Assembly (NCBI RefSeq): GCF_963676475.1
Contig: NZ_OY781106.1
Coordinates: 2,170,001-2,234,000, forward strand
Origin: an uncultured Celeribacter sp.
GTDB taxonomy: Bacteria; Pseudomonadota; Alphaproteobacteria; Rhodobacterales; Rhodobacteraceae
DNA: 64,000 nt
Direction: 5' to 3'
Positions 1 through 8,781 of this stretch are shown in pieces (the first letter of the stretch is position 1; each line of letters begins with the position of its first letter). The position numbers were made by a program, and so were the translations under genes. The notes under the pieces are model-generated. The model made no database searches and had not been told where the DNA came from. It saw only the letters and a list, made by a program, of their open reading frames with translations.

Positions 1-1
1 T

Positions 2-1687
2 GCCGCCGTCGAAAAACGGAAGGCACTGCTCGAGTACACCGGCGGCCTCGAGTGCGTCGAGCAGCTTTCGGAGGACGATCAGCGAATTGTCCAAGCGCGT
101 CTCGCCCTTGTTATCGCCCAAGACGAGCTGCGCGCCGAGGGCGTGAAGCTCACCCAGCGCAGCATGAACAAGAGCGGTACGCATCGCCGTCTTCTACTGA
201 ACCGCGCGGAAGAGATCGCACCGGGACACAATTTCCTCGGGACACGCCGCGGCGGGAAGCTCGCAAGCGGCTTCGATGTCCCGCAAGGGCGGACCTTGGC
301 CAGCTACCGCGACGTCTACCATCGCTTCGAGCAGAACCCGGTGGTCCTGGCAGATCGTGATCGCATGAAGGGGCGTCGGGAGCCCAGGCTCTGCGAATGG
401 CAAGAGCGGTTCATCGACTATGTCCTGAATCGTTGGCATGATCCCAGACAGCCGAAACTGGCATCTGTTTTCAAGCTGGCGACAAAGGTGTTCCACCGCT
501 CTCCGAGAGAGATGGCGCAAGAGATCAATTTCCCCTCGATCACGACGGTCCGTACGCGCGCGAAAGCGATTTCCGATGTCGTCGCCGTGCTCGGTCGCGG
601 TGGGACGCGGCACGGGACCAACACCAAGGGAGCCGGGTCAACCGACGTGCGCGCCTTGGCCTTTGGTGAGAAGTTCGAATGGGACCAGTGCCTGCTGTCG
701 ATTTTCACCTCCGGCGACGGTGTCGAGCGTGCCGAAGTAATCAATCCTAAAGAAGCCCCGCAGGAGCTTGCGGACAATGAGATCCGCCGCTGCTGGCTCC
801 ATATGATCCTGGATGTTGCTACCCGCGAGGTACTTGGCTGGATCATCTCCGAGACAGCCGACGCTGACCACAGCAAGGCTCTGCTTCGCATGGCGACGCG
901 CGACAAGACTAAAGAGAAGGTGCGGTACGGGTGCAAGCAGGACCCCGCTCCTCCGGTGCGGCTGGGCCTCGCCCTGGCGGACAATGGCACTGCAACTCGA
1001 AATGCCGAAGTCTACGCCAGCCAGCTTGGCATGGGGATGACCGTCATGACAGCGCGTGCCTATCAGCCAATGGATAAGCAATTTGTCGAGCGGCTTTTCG
1101 GTACGACGCAATGGGATGTTCTGAACTTCCAGCCTGGATATACGGGCAGCCGTCCGGGAGAGCTGACCGGCTATGATCCCAAGGCATCTGCGGAACTCAG
1201 TCACGATCAGCTCTACGGAACGATCACGCGGTACTTCGTCGATGAATACCCCTTCCGTCCGCACCGCGGCACCGGGATGTTTGGCGCGCCCCCTCGTCAG
1301 AAACGGGAAGAAGCCCTGCGGCGCTATGGGCCTATTGAGGCGCCCTCCCAGCGAAGCCGTTGTTTGCACCTTGGAGAAAAAGTCCAGGCAACCACGACAT
1401 CCGAAGGTGTGAGGGCATTCAATATCCCGTTCAACTCGACGGCACTTCAAAACTTGGCGGCCGGCACGGAGAAAGAGGTCACCGCTGCTCCCGGGCAGCT
1501 CATGAGCAGGGGGCGCACGTCGGGTGTGGTGCCGGCACGCCCGGCGGGTACGGCTCTGTCCAAACCGCCGTCCGCATCGACGCCTCCTAAGGTAAGCGCA
1601 CCTCCGCCGCAGTCCGCTGGACCGACGGATGTGCCCCAACGAAGGGGAGCACTTCGGCGCCACACCATGACGACGTCAAGACCATGA
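2..1687 (+). CDS. TniA-like DDE transposase (5' end cut by window edge)
   Basis: This is the catalytic recombinase of a Tn5053/Tn7/Mu-type transposon. The frame is open to the left edge of the window, so the true start lies outside; an internal ATG at 143 is not needed. An rve/DDE core is visible: Asp in FEWDQ (about nt 685), the strand LDVATREVLGW, Asp in LADNG (about nt 980) and Glu in QFVERLFG (about nt 1089). The expected post-core segment (RAFNIPFNSTALQ) follows. The last 60 or so residues are Pro/Ser/Ala-rich and do not look like the usual Mu-C end, so the C-terminus may have diverged or shifted frame. The ATPase partner starts 28 nt downstream, so the two are probably co-transcribed. 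Confidence 0.85.
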   Translation, partial: AAVEKRKALLEYTGGLECVEQLSEDDQRIVQARLALVIAQDELRAEGVKLTQRSMNKSGTHRRLLLNRAEEIAPGHNFLGTRRGGKLASGFDVPQGRTLASYRDVYHRFEQNPVVLADRDRMKGRREPRLCEWQERFIDYVLNRWHDPRQPKLASVFKLATKVFHRSPREMAQEINFPSITTVRTRAKAISDVVAVLGRGGTRHGTNTKGAGSTDVRALAFGEKFEWDQCLLSIFTSGDGVERAEVINPKEAPQELADNEIRRCWLHMILDVATREVLGWIISETADADHSKALLRMATRDKTKEKVRYGCKQDPAPPVRLGLALADNGTATRNAEVYASQLGMGMTVMTARAYQPMDKQFVERLFGTTQWDVLNFQPGYTGSRPGELTGYDPKASAELSHDQLYGTITRYFVDEYPFRPHRGTGMFGAPPRQKREEALRRYGPIEAPSQRSRCLHLGEKVQATTTSEGVRAFNIPFNSTALQNLAAGTEKEVTAAPGQLMSRGRTSGVVPARPAGTALSKPPSASTPPKVSAPPPQSAGPTDVPQRRGALRRHTMTTSRP

Positions 1688-1715
1688 CGTTTAGCCACAT
1701 CAAGGATAGCAAACT

Positions 1716-2705
1716 GTGACCAACCCCTTCATCATTCCCTCGTTGGCAAACCTGAACGCGGATCTGGCGCAGCGGCACTTCCCGCTCGCCAGGGGCGAGG
1801 AACTTCAGCAGACTTTCGCGCAGCTCTTCAGCCGCCACCTTGGGCGTCTGCAGTCCGGGAAGGGCTTCGAGGCGCGGAGCCTCCTTGTCACGGGGCTGTC
1901 CGGCTCGGGTAAGACGGCCGAGATCTCGGACATGTTGAATCGCTTCAACGAGACCGCCGTTCTCTTGCCGGACGGCAAGGATGCGCGGTTTGCAAGCTGC
2001 GTGCTTGAGGCGAAAGGAAGCTGGAAGGATCTTGGCCGCAAGACACTTCACGCCTTGGGCTATCCGATTACGAACAAGACGCGCCGAACCCAGTTTGAGA
2101 TCTGGGATCTGGTCGTCAAGCAGGCCAAGCTCCAGGGCGTCGTCGAAATCTACTACGACGAAGCCCAGCATATCATGCGCGGAAAGTCGGATGCCGAGGT
2201 TCTGAGCGTCCTGGATGCGTTTAAGACGCTCATGAAGTCACATGACTGGCCCCTCATATTGATCCTTTCGGGGGTTCCAGAACTGGGAGGCTATGTGCAA
2301 CGCGAGCCGCAGCTCGATCGGCTGATGACAAGGATCGAGTTCCAGGAAATCGATCTGAGCAGTGCGCCCGGGCATCCGGCACAGGACTACGAAACCCTCA
2401 ACGAGATCGTCGGCAGCTACGCGATCAGCGCGGGGCTCAATGTAGATGCCGGCCTACCGACGGGAGATTTCTTGCACCGCCTTGCGACCGCCGGCGCATT
2501 CAGGTGGGGTCTGGTCATCGACATGGTCGTCGATGCCATCGCGCTTGCCGTTGCCAGGAGTGAAGGGGTGGTTGAGCGGTCGGATTTCGTGGCGGCCTGG
2601 TGTGAGAAAACCGGAATGAACCAGCTGGCGACACCATTCACCCATGACAGCTACGAGAGGATGTTCCGGAGGGACAAGCCGTTCCGGGCCGCCATCGGCA
2701 CCTGA
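1716..2705 (+). CDS. TniB-like AAA+ transposition ATPase
   Basis: A 329-residue AAA+ protein that in Tn5053/Tn7-like elements binds target DNA and activates the DDE transposase. The Walker A motif GLSGSGKT is at residues 60-67 and the Walker B motif YYDEAQ at about 146-151. A sensor-1-like segment (LILSGVPE) and an arginine-rich segment follow. The start is GTG at 1716 with AAGGA about 10 nt upstream. It lies directly behind the transposase and is followed by a strong terminator, so the two genes form one unit. No TniQ or resolvase gene follows, so the element is either minimal, truncated, or carries its other genes to the left of the window. Confidence 0.85.
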   Translation: MTNPFIIPSLANLNADLAQRHFPLARGEELQQTFAQLFSRHLGRLQSGKGFEARSLLVTGLSGSGKTAEISDMLNRFNETAVLLPDGKDARFASCVLEAKGSWKDLGRKTLHALGYPITNKTRRTQFEIWDLVVKQAKLQGVVEIYYDEAQHIMRGKSDAEVLSVLDAFKTLMKSHDWPLILILSGVPELGGYVQREPQLDRLMTRIEFQEIDLSSAPGHPAQDYETLNEIVGSYAISAGLNVDAGLPTGDFLHRLATAGAFRWGLVIDMVVDAIALAVARSEGVVERSDFVAAWCEKTGMNQLATPFTHDSYERMFRRDKPFRAAIGT

Positions 2706-2733
2706 TCTTCCAGGAGAATTCAGACTTCGAGAA

Positions 2734-2758
2734 ACCCGCGCTTCGGCGCGGGTTTTTT
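2734..2758 (+). terminator. Rho-independent terminator of the transposition genes
   Basis: A 7-bp GC stem, CCCGCGC (2735-2741) with GCGCGGG (2746-2752), closes on a TTCG tetraloop and is followed by six T. It sits 29 nt after the TniB stop codon. Confidence 0.9.
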
Positions 2759-2946
2759 CATGGCCGGATGCTGCCGCCTGGATGACCTCATGAGATAAGC
2801 CTTTGATGCTGCGCAGGTTTTTGGTTTCTGCGCAGGCTTATGCTTTCCATCCGGAAGTCGCGTCCTGCAAGTTGTTGGAAATGTTTATGGATTCCTGGCG
2901 CCGAATCGGAAGTGATTGATTTTGCGCATTCATCTGCTTTCTCTGA

Positions 2947-3297
2947 CTGCAACGCGCGGCCAAGCTGCCGGATTGGCGGGTGCTCGGCAATGTCGGCTCG
3001 TTCTTTCACACTCCTGTTGTCCCAGAAGAGACATGGCGCGCCCTGCCCGAGATGCCCGGACATCCGACCGAAGGCGGGGTGAAGCTCTCTGCCGGGTGGC
3101 TGATTGATCACGCCAGGCTTAAGGGTCTGCGCATCGGCGATGCGGCGGTGCATGAGGGGCATGCTTTGGTGATCGTGAACCATGGGCGGGCGACATTGCC
3201 GCAGGTTCAGGCGCTGGCCGATCAGGTGATCCGTCGGGTGCATGCCAGTTTCGGTGTCACTTTGATGCCAGAAACGATCACGCTCAGGCAAACCTGA
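2947..3297 (+). pseudogene. murB: C-terminal fragment of E. coli-type MurB
   Basis: The frame encodes the last third of UDP-N-acetylenolpyruvoylglucosamine reductase, the FAD enzyme that makes UDP-MurNAc. Diagnostic blocks are KLPD..VLGNVGSFFHTPVV, KLSAGWLID.A.LKG, AAVHEGHALVIVN and FGVTLMPE. Homology begins at about 2947, directly after an in-frame TGA at 2944-2946. The N-terminal FAD-binding two thirds are absent, so it cannot work as MurB. The blocks match the long (type I, E. coli-like) enzymes, whereas as I recall Rhodobacterales usually carry the short type II form; that would make the piece foreign. It lies 189 nt beyond the transposon terminator and may be scar DNA from an insertion. 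Confidence 0.8.
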
Positions 3298-3358
3298 CAC
3301 ACAGGTCAGATCACCCTACAAACCGTTTGGCCGTCCTGTGGACATGGCGGCGCCGCGA

Positions 3359-4303
3359 TCACCCACCAAAGCCAGCGACATTCCCCGCTTTGACCCAGGC
3401 CGAAGAACATGGTCCCAGATAGGCCATATCTGCAGGCCATGCCTCGGGCGTCATCGCACAGGCCGCCAGTTTTTCCTCGAACGCCAGCCCATTTATATAG
3501 CCGCCCGTACCGTCCCCCTTGTCCGGGTCGACCCAGAGAATGCCGGAAAATCCGTTTTCGAAATTGCATTCGAAAGCATGATCCAACGCGGCCGGGGCGA
3601 TATAGCCCAGAATGGCCGCCGCATCAAAGGGCGCTGCATAAAGCGCGATCTGGCCCGCGTCTGTGCCCTCGTTGCTCAGAACGCCACCGACTTCGCGACA
3701 GGCGGAACTGCCGTAAGGCGCCGCGCCGGTGAGCGGTTTCAGCGGCTGATAAAACGGCGCACTCCGGCCGCTCGGTCCCGTGCGATAGCTATTGAATGCG
3801 ATGCCGCGCGCGTCGAGAATGCTGTCCATCTCGGCCCGCAAGGCCGGGGTCAGACAGGACAGGCTGCGCATCGGTGTGGCGCCGCGTCCATAGAGATCAA
3901 GTCCGATCTCCGCCTCTGCCGCCCCGCCGCCATCTATGGGCGTTTTTACTTCGAGAACGGCGCGCCCGCCTTCGTGCAGAAACGTCAAACGATAGCTGTC
4001 CCAAGGAAATCCCCCGGTGCCAGGCGTCATCCCAAACGGCGTCTCTGTGGCCAGTTGCACAATCGGCCCATCCGAAATCGCGGGTGTGACGTGAAGTTCG
4101 AAAGCGGCAGCCCCGGTCTCTGGATGCGTGGCGGCACAGAGTTTGATCTCCTCGGCGTCTTCCGTGACGCAAAGGACCTCCGTCGCGAGGATGTCCCCAC
4201 AAAAGGCATGGGCGCCCCCCGTCTCAGCGAGGAATGCCAAGGGGAGCGCAAAGAGGGAGAGGGGCACAGAAAGGGGCGCAGAGAGAGGCACAGTGAAACG
4301 CAA
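3359..4303 (-). CDS. Secreted Cys-rich protein A of a paralogous trio (unknown function)
   Basis: A 314-residue exported protein of no recognised family. The start is TTG at 4303, supported by AAGGAG 8 nt upstream. A signal peptide ends near GGAHA, and the first cysteine follows almost at once. The N-terminal region has four cysteines in the order C-x9-C-x9-C ... LSC, shared with the next two genes. The C-terminal region (from about residue 215) resembles an SH3-like fold and ends in a GPCSSAWV motif. It is the last gene of a three-gene minus-strand operon (64 nt after protein B). A periplasmic or surface location is inferred from the signal peptide and paired cysteines. Confidence 0.7.
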   Translation of the reverse strand: MRFTVPLSAPLSVPLSLFALPLAFLAETGGAHAFCGDILATEVLCVTEDAEEIKLCAATHPETGAAAFELHVTPAISDGPIVQLATETPFGMTPGTGGFPWDSYRLTFLHEGGRAVLEVKTPIDGGGAAEAEIGLDLYGRGATPMRSLSCLTPALRAEMDSILDARGIAFNSYRTGPSGRSAPFYQPLKPLTGAAPYGSSACREVGGVLSNEGTDAGQIALYAAPFDAAAILGYIAPAALDHAFECNFENGFSGILWVDPDKGDGTGGYINGLAFEEKLAACAMTPEAWPADMAYLGPCSSAWVKAGNVAGFGG

Positions 4304-4367
4304 CGTCGGTCTCCTTCGTCAAGGTTTGGCACAGGTGAGATGGGGGCCATGCGCAAGAGATGCGCCT

Positions 4368-5186
4368 CTATTGCACCCGTTCGAGATAGGTTCCATCGAC
4401 CCACCCCGTCGCACAGGGGCCCTCGTAAGGCAGGTAAAGCTGTTCGGGCCGGATCAGACAGGCGCTGACGCCATTGGTCGGAATGGCCACAGCGAGAAAA
4501 TCACCCTCGAAGGCAATGACATCGACCGTATCGCCTTTGTAAAGCTGCCACCAGACAGGGGTGGCCGCCCCCGGTCGGGCAGAGGCATAAACCGCAAGCG
4601 CATCTGCCCCCTCGGGCAGGGAGGTCACACGCGCCACGCCCACGGCCGAGGGCTGCGGCACCACCACATCCTGAGAGAAAAACGTCGCCACCGGGCCACG
4701 CGTGTCCAGCGGCGCCCAAAGCGCCTCTGTGTCGGCATAGACGGTTTGCGACCGGCAGAGGGTCTGTTCGATGTCCTGACGCCAATGCGGGGATTGCAGC
4801 CACATCCGGGCCGTGCCTTCCTCCGACACGGCCTCTTCCATATCGTCCCAAGGCAGCACGGCGTGAAGCGTCACCGGCTCGCCCAGATCCGTGCTCCAAA
4901 AGCCAAGCTCGATGCGAAGCTCAGCACCTTCCTGCCATTCGAACCATGTGCGCGACGCCTCCGCGATCAGCGGCGTGTCGTAATAGTCTTCACCGCTCTC
5001 AAGCGCATGACGGACCAGCGTATAGCTCTCCTCTTGCGCACAGACGGTGATCTGTTCGCGGAACACGTCGTTGTCGGTCGCGCATTGAAACACGACTTCT
5101 CCCTCACAGACGGCTTGCGCCACGGCGCTCTGCGTCATCCCTGCGAGCCCACAAATAAAGGCAGTTTTCAAGGTCAGATGCTGCAT
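4368..5186 (-). CDS. Secreted Cys-rich protein B of a paralogous trio (unknown function)
   Basis: A 272-residue exported protein. A signal peptide (cleavage near SAVAQA) is followed by Cys in VCEG and a second and third Cys (FQC, TVC) spaced as in its neighbours; a fourth lies in QTLC. The C-terminal 100 residues look like an SH3b-type domain (VYASARPGA...WWQLYKGDTVDV) and end in GPCATGWVDGTYLE, which parallels GPCSSAWV in protein A. It lies 12 nt behind protein C and 64 nt ahead of protein A. The catalytic role, if any, is unknown; a cell-envelope binding role is only an inference from the SH3-like end. Confidence 0.7.
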   Translation of the reverse strand: MQHLTLKTAFICGLAGMTQSAVAQAVCEGEVVFQCATDNDVFREQITVCAQEESYTLVRHALESGEDYYDTPLIAEASRTWFEWQEGAELRIELGFWSTDLGEPVTLHAVLPWDDMEEAVSEEGTARMWLQSPHWRQDIEQTLCRSQTVYADTEALWAPLDTRGPVATFFSQDVVVPQPSAVGVARVTSLPEGADALAVYASARPGAATPVWWQLYKGDTVDVIAFEGDFLAVAIPTNGVSACLIRPEQLYLPYEGPCATGWVDGTYLERVQ

Positions 5187-5198
5187 CCCAAACGACCT

Positions 5199-5675
5199 TT
5201 ACGGAGAGACCTGGGCCAGGTCGATCATCTCGATCAAGGCCCCGAGATCGGAGGTGACGGAGCCGGCATCGCAAGACAGGGTCGCGATCACCTCATTGTT
5301 CTGCATCACGTTGATGCCGCCATCCAGCTCTGCATCCGCCGCCTGTTCGCCACCCGACCAGACCTCATAGGCATAACCGCCATCTGCAGAGAAGGTCACG
5401 GATTCGCTGACATAGCTCCCCATGCCGTTCCAGGGCGTATAGGCCAAGACGACCTTTTCGCTCACAATCTCTTTTTCCACCTCGCCATCGGATTTGAAAA
5501 ACCCGTAGGACGCCATATCGCCATCTTCCCAGATCGCATCGCACAGCTCGACCCCTTTGGGGCCCCCGTTGAAGGTGCAAGAGAACATTTCAGTGCCATC
5601 GAGCAGGCAATATTGCCCGGCCTGCGCCATGCTGGCGATAAAAATCAGTGCGGTTGAAAGTGTCAGGTTTTTCAT
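5199..5675 (-). CDS. Secreted Cys-rich protein C of a paralogous trio, shortest form
   Basis: A 158-residue exported protein and the first gene of the operon. AGGA precedes the ATG. A signal peptide (about residues 1-19, ending SMAQA) is followed by C-x9-C-x11-C and a later ATLSC, the same four-Cys scaffold as proteins A and B. It lacks their C-terminal SH3-like domain, so it defines the minimal shared domain (about 130 residues). No known family is recognised. The trio probably arose by tandem duplication with gain or loss of the C-terminal module. Confidence 0.7.
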   Translation of the reverse strand: MKNLTLSTALIFIASMAQAGQYCLLDGTEMFSCTFNGGPKGVELCDAIWEDGDMASYGFFKSDGEVEKEIVSEKVVLAYTPWNGMGSYVSESVTFSADGGYAYEVWSGGEQAADAELDGGINVMQNNEVIATLSCDAGSVTSDLGALIEMIDLAQVSP

Positions 5676-5948
5676 TGAGCGTCCTAGGTGGAGAAGATGT
5701 GAAACGGTGTCAGGTTGGAACGCGCGAGACGACGTGAGCCTCGTGACAGATAGCGAAACGGACCCTTTGAGAGCCTCTTTACAGGTCCAAATCTACAAAT
5801 CCGGGGGGCCTCGCGGAACGGGGAAACTCTCGGGGCCTTTCCCGCAAAATAGGCCGTTGCCCGCCCCTTGTTCGACCGGGTTCCCTTGCTGTATCGCGGC
5901 AGCTATAGTGAGCCCGACCCCAGACGCAGAGAGCCGCCAGAGACCCGG

Positions 5949-6782
5949 ATGACATCCACACACCCGCGCCCGCAGACCCGCACCGAAGCTCTGACGACGG
6001 GTGGGGCGGCCCCTGACCCGCACGTCCAATCGCGCGCGCCCAAGCCGCGTTTCTATGTGCTCTCGGCCGGGCGCACAGGGACCGTCTTTCTCGAAACCCT
6101 GATCCGGCGCCATTTTCCCGATGTGACCGCAGAACACGAACCGTCACCCTCGCGCTATCTGATGATGCTGGGCAACCTGCGCAACGATTGGGGCATGTTC
6201 GGCGGGCTGACCCGGAGCTTTGCCAGAAAGCACCAGAACGCGCACCACGACGGGCCGGGGAAATACATTGAAATCAACCCTTTCCTTTGCCCCGTGAGCG
6301 ATCTTCTGGAGACCCCGGAGCGTCCGTTGCGGATTGTCCATATGGTGCGCGCGCCGGGCGACTGGGCGCAGTCGATGACCACGTTCAAAGCCTCGACCCG
6401 CTATCGCCACATCATCGACTACGTGCCCTTTGCCAAGCCTTTTCCGACGCCCCGCCCGACCGGTTGGTCAGGGCTCAGCCCCTTCGAGAAAAGCCTGCAC
6501 CGCTGGAACTGGTGCAACAGCCGGATCGCCGCGCTGGCCTGCGTGGCACAAAGCTATACGCTGGTGCGCAGCGAGGATGTGTTTGGCACGGATGTTGCGC
6601 TGCGCGACAGCGCCGTGCAGCGGATTTTCGAGACGTTGCAACTGGACCGGCCCGAGGCGCTCAATGCCGATGAGTTCCAGACACGGGTCAACCCCGCACC
6701 TGCCGGGGCCGATCTGCGTGACGCGGAGGCCGAACGCGCGATCTGCGGGGCCACGGCGGCGGGTTTCGGTTATGACCTCTAA
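5949..6782 (+). CDS. Sulfotransferase family protein
   Basis: A 277-residue cytosolic sulfotransferase-like protein. The 5'-phosphosulfate loop is FYVLSAGRTGTVFLETL near residue 35-50, and the 3'-phosphate segment is HMVRAPGDWAQS. Such enzymes move sulfate from PAPS to a carbohydrate or other acceptor. The ATG at 5949 is preferred over an upstream TTG at 5868. The stop overlaps the start of the next gene by 11 nt, so the two are translationally coupled. Neighbouring glycosyltransferases suggest a surface-glycan substrate, but nothing in the sequence fixes the acceptor. Confidence 0.75.
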   Translation: MTSTHPRPQTRTEALTTGGAAPDPHVQSRAPKPRFYVLSAGRTGTVFLETLIRRHFPDVTAEHEPSPSRYLMMLGNLRNDWGMFGGLTRSFARKHQNAHHDGPGKYIEINPFLCPVSDLLETPERPLRIVHMVRAPGDWAQSMTTFKASTRYRHIIDYVPFAKPFPTPRPTGWSGLSPFEKSLHRWNWCNSRIAALACVAQSYTLVRSEDVFGTDVALRDSAVQRIFETLQLDRPEALNADEFQTRVNPAPAGADLRDAEAERAICGATAAGFGYDL

Positions 6783-7713
6783 GGCGCTCAAAGCCTCCCT
6801 GATCAGTGTGGTCTTGTTGGCGCTGGTGATCTGGATGGCCGGGCTTGGGCGGATAGATCTTTCGGCAGTGCGGCCCGTTCTGCTGATCCCGGCTCTGGCG
6901 GCCTATCTGGCGGTCTTGGTGCTGCGCGCCGCTCTGTTGCGTCTGCTGTCGCGCCGATCTGACGCGAACAGGTCTGGCGCTGACACGGTCGCCCCGGCGC
7001 CCTATCTGCGCTGGCTCTCGCTCGCCGCGCGGCATCAATTCGTTTTTACACTCGCCCCCTCGGGTGCGGGCGATCTGGCCTTTCCCCTGCTGGCCGGACG
7101 TCATGTCGGCCTCGACACATTGCCTGCCGCGCGGCTCATCGCGGATATGCGACTGCGCGACATTATGGCGATCATCGGCCTTGGTGGCCTCGGGTTGGTG
7201 GGGAGCGGGCATGCGCCATGGCCCGTACTGCTCGGCAGTGCCCTTGCCGGCGCCGCGCTTTACTGGTCCGATCTTGCCATGTCGAAACTGGCCGCGCTGG
7301 TGCACTGGCTGCGTCCGAACCGGCCTAACCTGTCCCCCGCCCCGATCCGCATCGCCCCCTCGGCTCTGCAACGGTTGAGTGTCGCGGGGCTGGTTCTGGT
7401 GATCTGGCTGATGGCCAGCGGCGGGGTCGCCTCCGGTTTTGCGGCTGCGGGCCATCCTTTGTCGCTGTTCGACGCCTGGATCATGCTCGCCGGGCTCAAT
7501 GTCGCCGGCGCTTTGGCCATGTCCGTGGCAGGGCTCGGTGTGGCCGAAGCCGGGGCCACCGGGGTTCTGGTCTTTCTCGGCATGCCCCTGGCCGAAGCCG
7601 CCGCGGTCGCGATTATCGCACGGCCCTTGCTGCTTTTGAGTTCCAGCGCGGCCTGCGGCGTGATCGAAGTCACGCTGCGCGTGCTACCGCGTTCTGCGGG
7701 CCTGCCGCAATAA
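6772..7713 (+). CDS. YbhN/LPG-synthase-type integral membrane protein
   Basis: A 313-residue polytopic membrane protein with about eight hydrophobic segments. It fits the lysylphosphatidylglycerol synthase TM / UPF0104 family: a GAGDLAFPLLAGR segment after the second hairpin and a GLGVAEAGATGVLVFLGM ... ARPLLLL block near the end. Family members move or modify lipid-linked compounds and often sit in glycan clusters. The start overlaps the sulfotransferase stop (TATGACCTCTAA), so the two are co-expressed. No soluble catalytic domain is attached, so amino-acyl transfer to a lipid is unlikely; a flippase-like role is an inference. Confidence 0.7.
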   Translation: MTSKALKASLISVVLLALVIWMAGLGRIDLSAVRPVLLIPALAAYLAVLVLRAALLRLLSRRSDANRSGADTVAPAPYLRWLSLAARHQFVFTLAPSGAGDLAFPLLAGRHVGLDTLPAARLIADMRLRDIMAIIGLGGLGLVGSGHAPWPVLLGSALAGAALYWSDLAMSKLAALVHWLRPNRPNLSPAPIRIAPSALQRLSVAGLVLVIWLMASGGVASGFAAAGHPLSLFDAWIMLAGLNVAGALAMSVAGLGVAEAGATGVLVFLGMPLAEAAAVAIIARPLLLLSSSAACGVIEVTLRVLPRSAGLPQ

Positions 7714-7722
7714 ATCGACCGC

Positions 7723-8778
7723 TCAGCCCCGCGCGGAGACGACCTGCAACGCGGGTTCGTCAGGGGCGTCTTTGGTTTGCACGGCACGCGCCCGCAACAC
7801 CCGCACTCTGGCGAGTTGCAGATGCACGGCGGGGCGTTGAGAGACACTCACATCGTAGCTTAGGAAATGCAGCAAGAGCTGTACCCCGATCAGCACCGGA
7901 AAGGCGCTCAGCATGACTGTGCCTGCCGTGGCCGGAACGCCCAGACGCGCGCTTTCGATCCAATGGGCGATGCCGAAAACGCCACCCGCCACGAAGAGCA
8001 TCAGCCCCACGAGCAGGCTCAAGGAGGCGGCGCTAAAGCCGCGCAGGAAGTAGTTGTAGAACACCCGTTTGACCAGATTGCGCAGGTGCAGTCCGGGGAA
8101 TTTCAACAGGGCATCAAGCTCGCTCAGGCTGCTCTTTTCCTCGCCATAGACTGCCTCCATCGGGACATCGCGCACAGCGGCCCCGATCGTGCCAAGACGG
8201 AACAACATGTCGCTTTCGAAGAAATAGCGTTTGTGCAGCTTGTCGAGCGGCAGAATGGCGGCAACATCGGCCTGGATCGCGGTAAACCCGTTTGTCGGAT
8301 CGAACAGATGCCACAGGCCGGAGGAGAGTTTGCTCATGAAAGACAACCCGGCATTGCCGATCAGACGGGCCTTGGGCATGGCCTGCAAACCTGCGATGTC
8401 GAAAAAGCGGTTGCCCTTTACGTAATCGGCCTCGCCCTCAAGGATCGGGGCGACCAGAGCCGGGATCAGACGCGGGTCCATCTGGCCGTCGCTGTCGAGC
8501 TTGACGATCACCTTGGCGCCGCCCGCGATGGCCGCGCGGTAGCCGGTCACGGTCGCCGCACCGACACCGCCATTCACGGCATGGGTCAGCACCTGAACAC
8601 GCGCGTCCTCTTTGCCGATTTGGTCCAGAACCTCCGCGAGATGATCCGGGCTGGCATCGTTGACGCAGTAGATTTTTTGAATTCCGGCGGGGATTTCGGC
8701 GATGACGGCACGGATCGTCTCCGCAGCTTTGTAGCAAGGGATCACCACAGCGGTGTTGGAGAGAGGTGAGGTTTGCAT
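7723..8778 (-). CDS. Family 2 glycosyltransferase, dolichyl-phosphate-sugar synthase-like
   Basis: A 351-residue enzyme with an N-terminal GT-A domain: VVIPCYKAAETI, VNDASPD, and a metal-binding KLDSDGQMDP (DXD). Two hydrophobic segments at about residues 245-305 anchor it in the inner membrane, followed by a short basic tail. This matches bacterial polyprenyl-phosphate glycosyltransferases, which move a sugar from a nucleotide donor to a lipid carrier. It starts 3 nt after the stop of the upstream membrane protein, so it probably makes the lipid-linked donor used by that GT-C-like protein. The donor sugar cannot be read from sequence. Confidence 0.85.
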   Translation of the reverse strand: MQTSPLSNTAVVIPCYKAAETIRAVIAEIPAGIQKIYCVNDASPDHLAEVLDQIGKEDARVQVLTHAVNGGVGAATVTGYRAAIAGGAKVIVKLDSDGQMDPRLIPALVAPILEGEADYVKGNRFFDIAGLQAMPKARLIGNAGLSFMSKLSSGLWHLFDPTNGFTAIQADVAAILPLDKLHKRYFFESDMLFRLGTIGAAVRDVPMEAVYGEEKSSLSELDALLKFPGLHLRNLVKRVFYNYFLRGFSAASLSLLVGLMLFVAGGVFGIAHWIESARLGVPATAGTVMLSAFPVLIGVQLLLHFLSYDVSVSQRPAVHLQLARVRVLRARAVQTKDAPDEPALQVVSARG

Positions 8779-8781
8779 GTC

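Noticed and set aside
1701..1715. A 14-nt match (AAGGATAGCAAACT) to the gap at about 51743
   Set aside because: Short and in unrelated contexts; one copy covers a ribosome-binding site. Probably coincidence.
1..2705. CRISPR-associated transposon
   Set aside because: The TniA/TniB pair alone would fit, but no TniQ, Cas gene, repeat array or guide-like repeat is present in the window.
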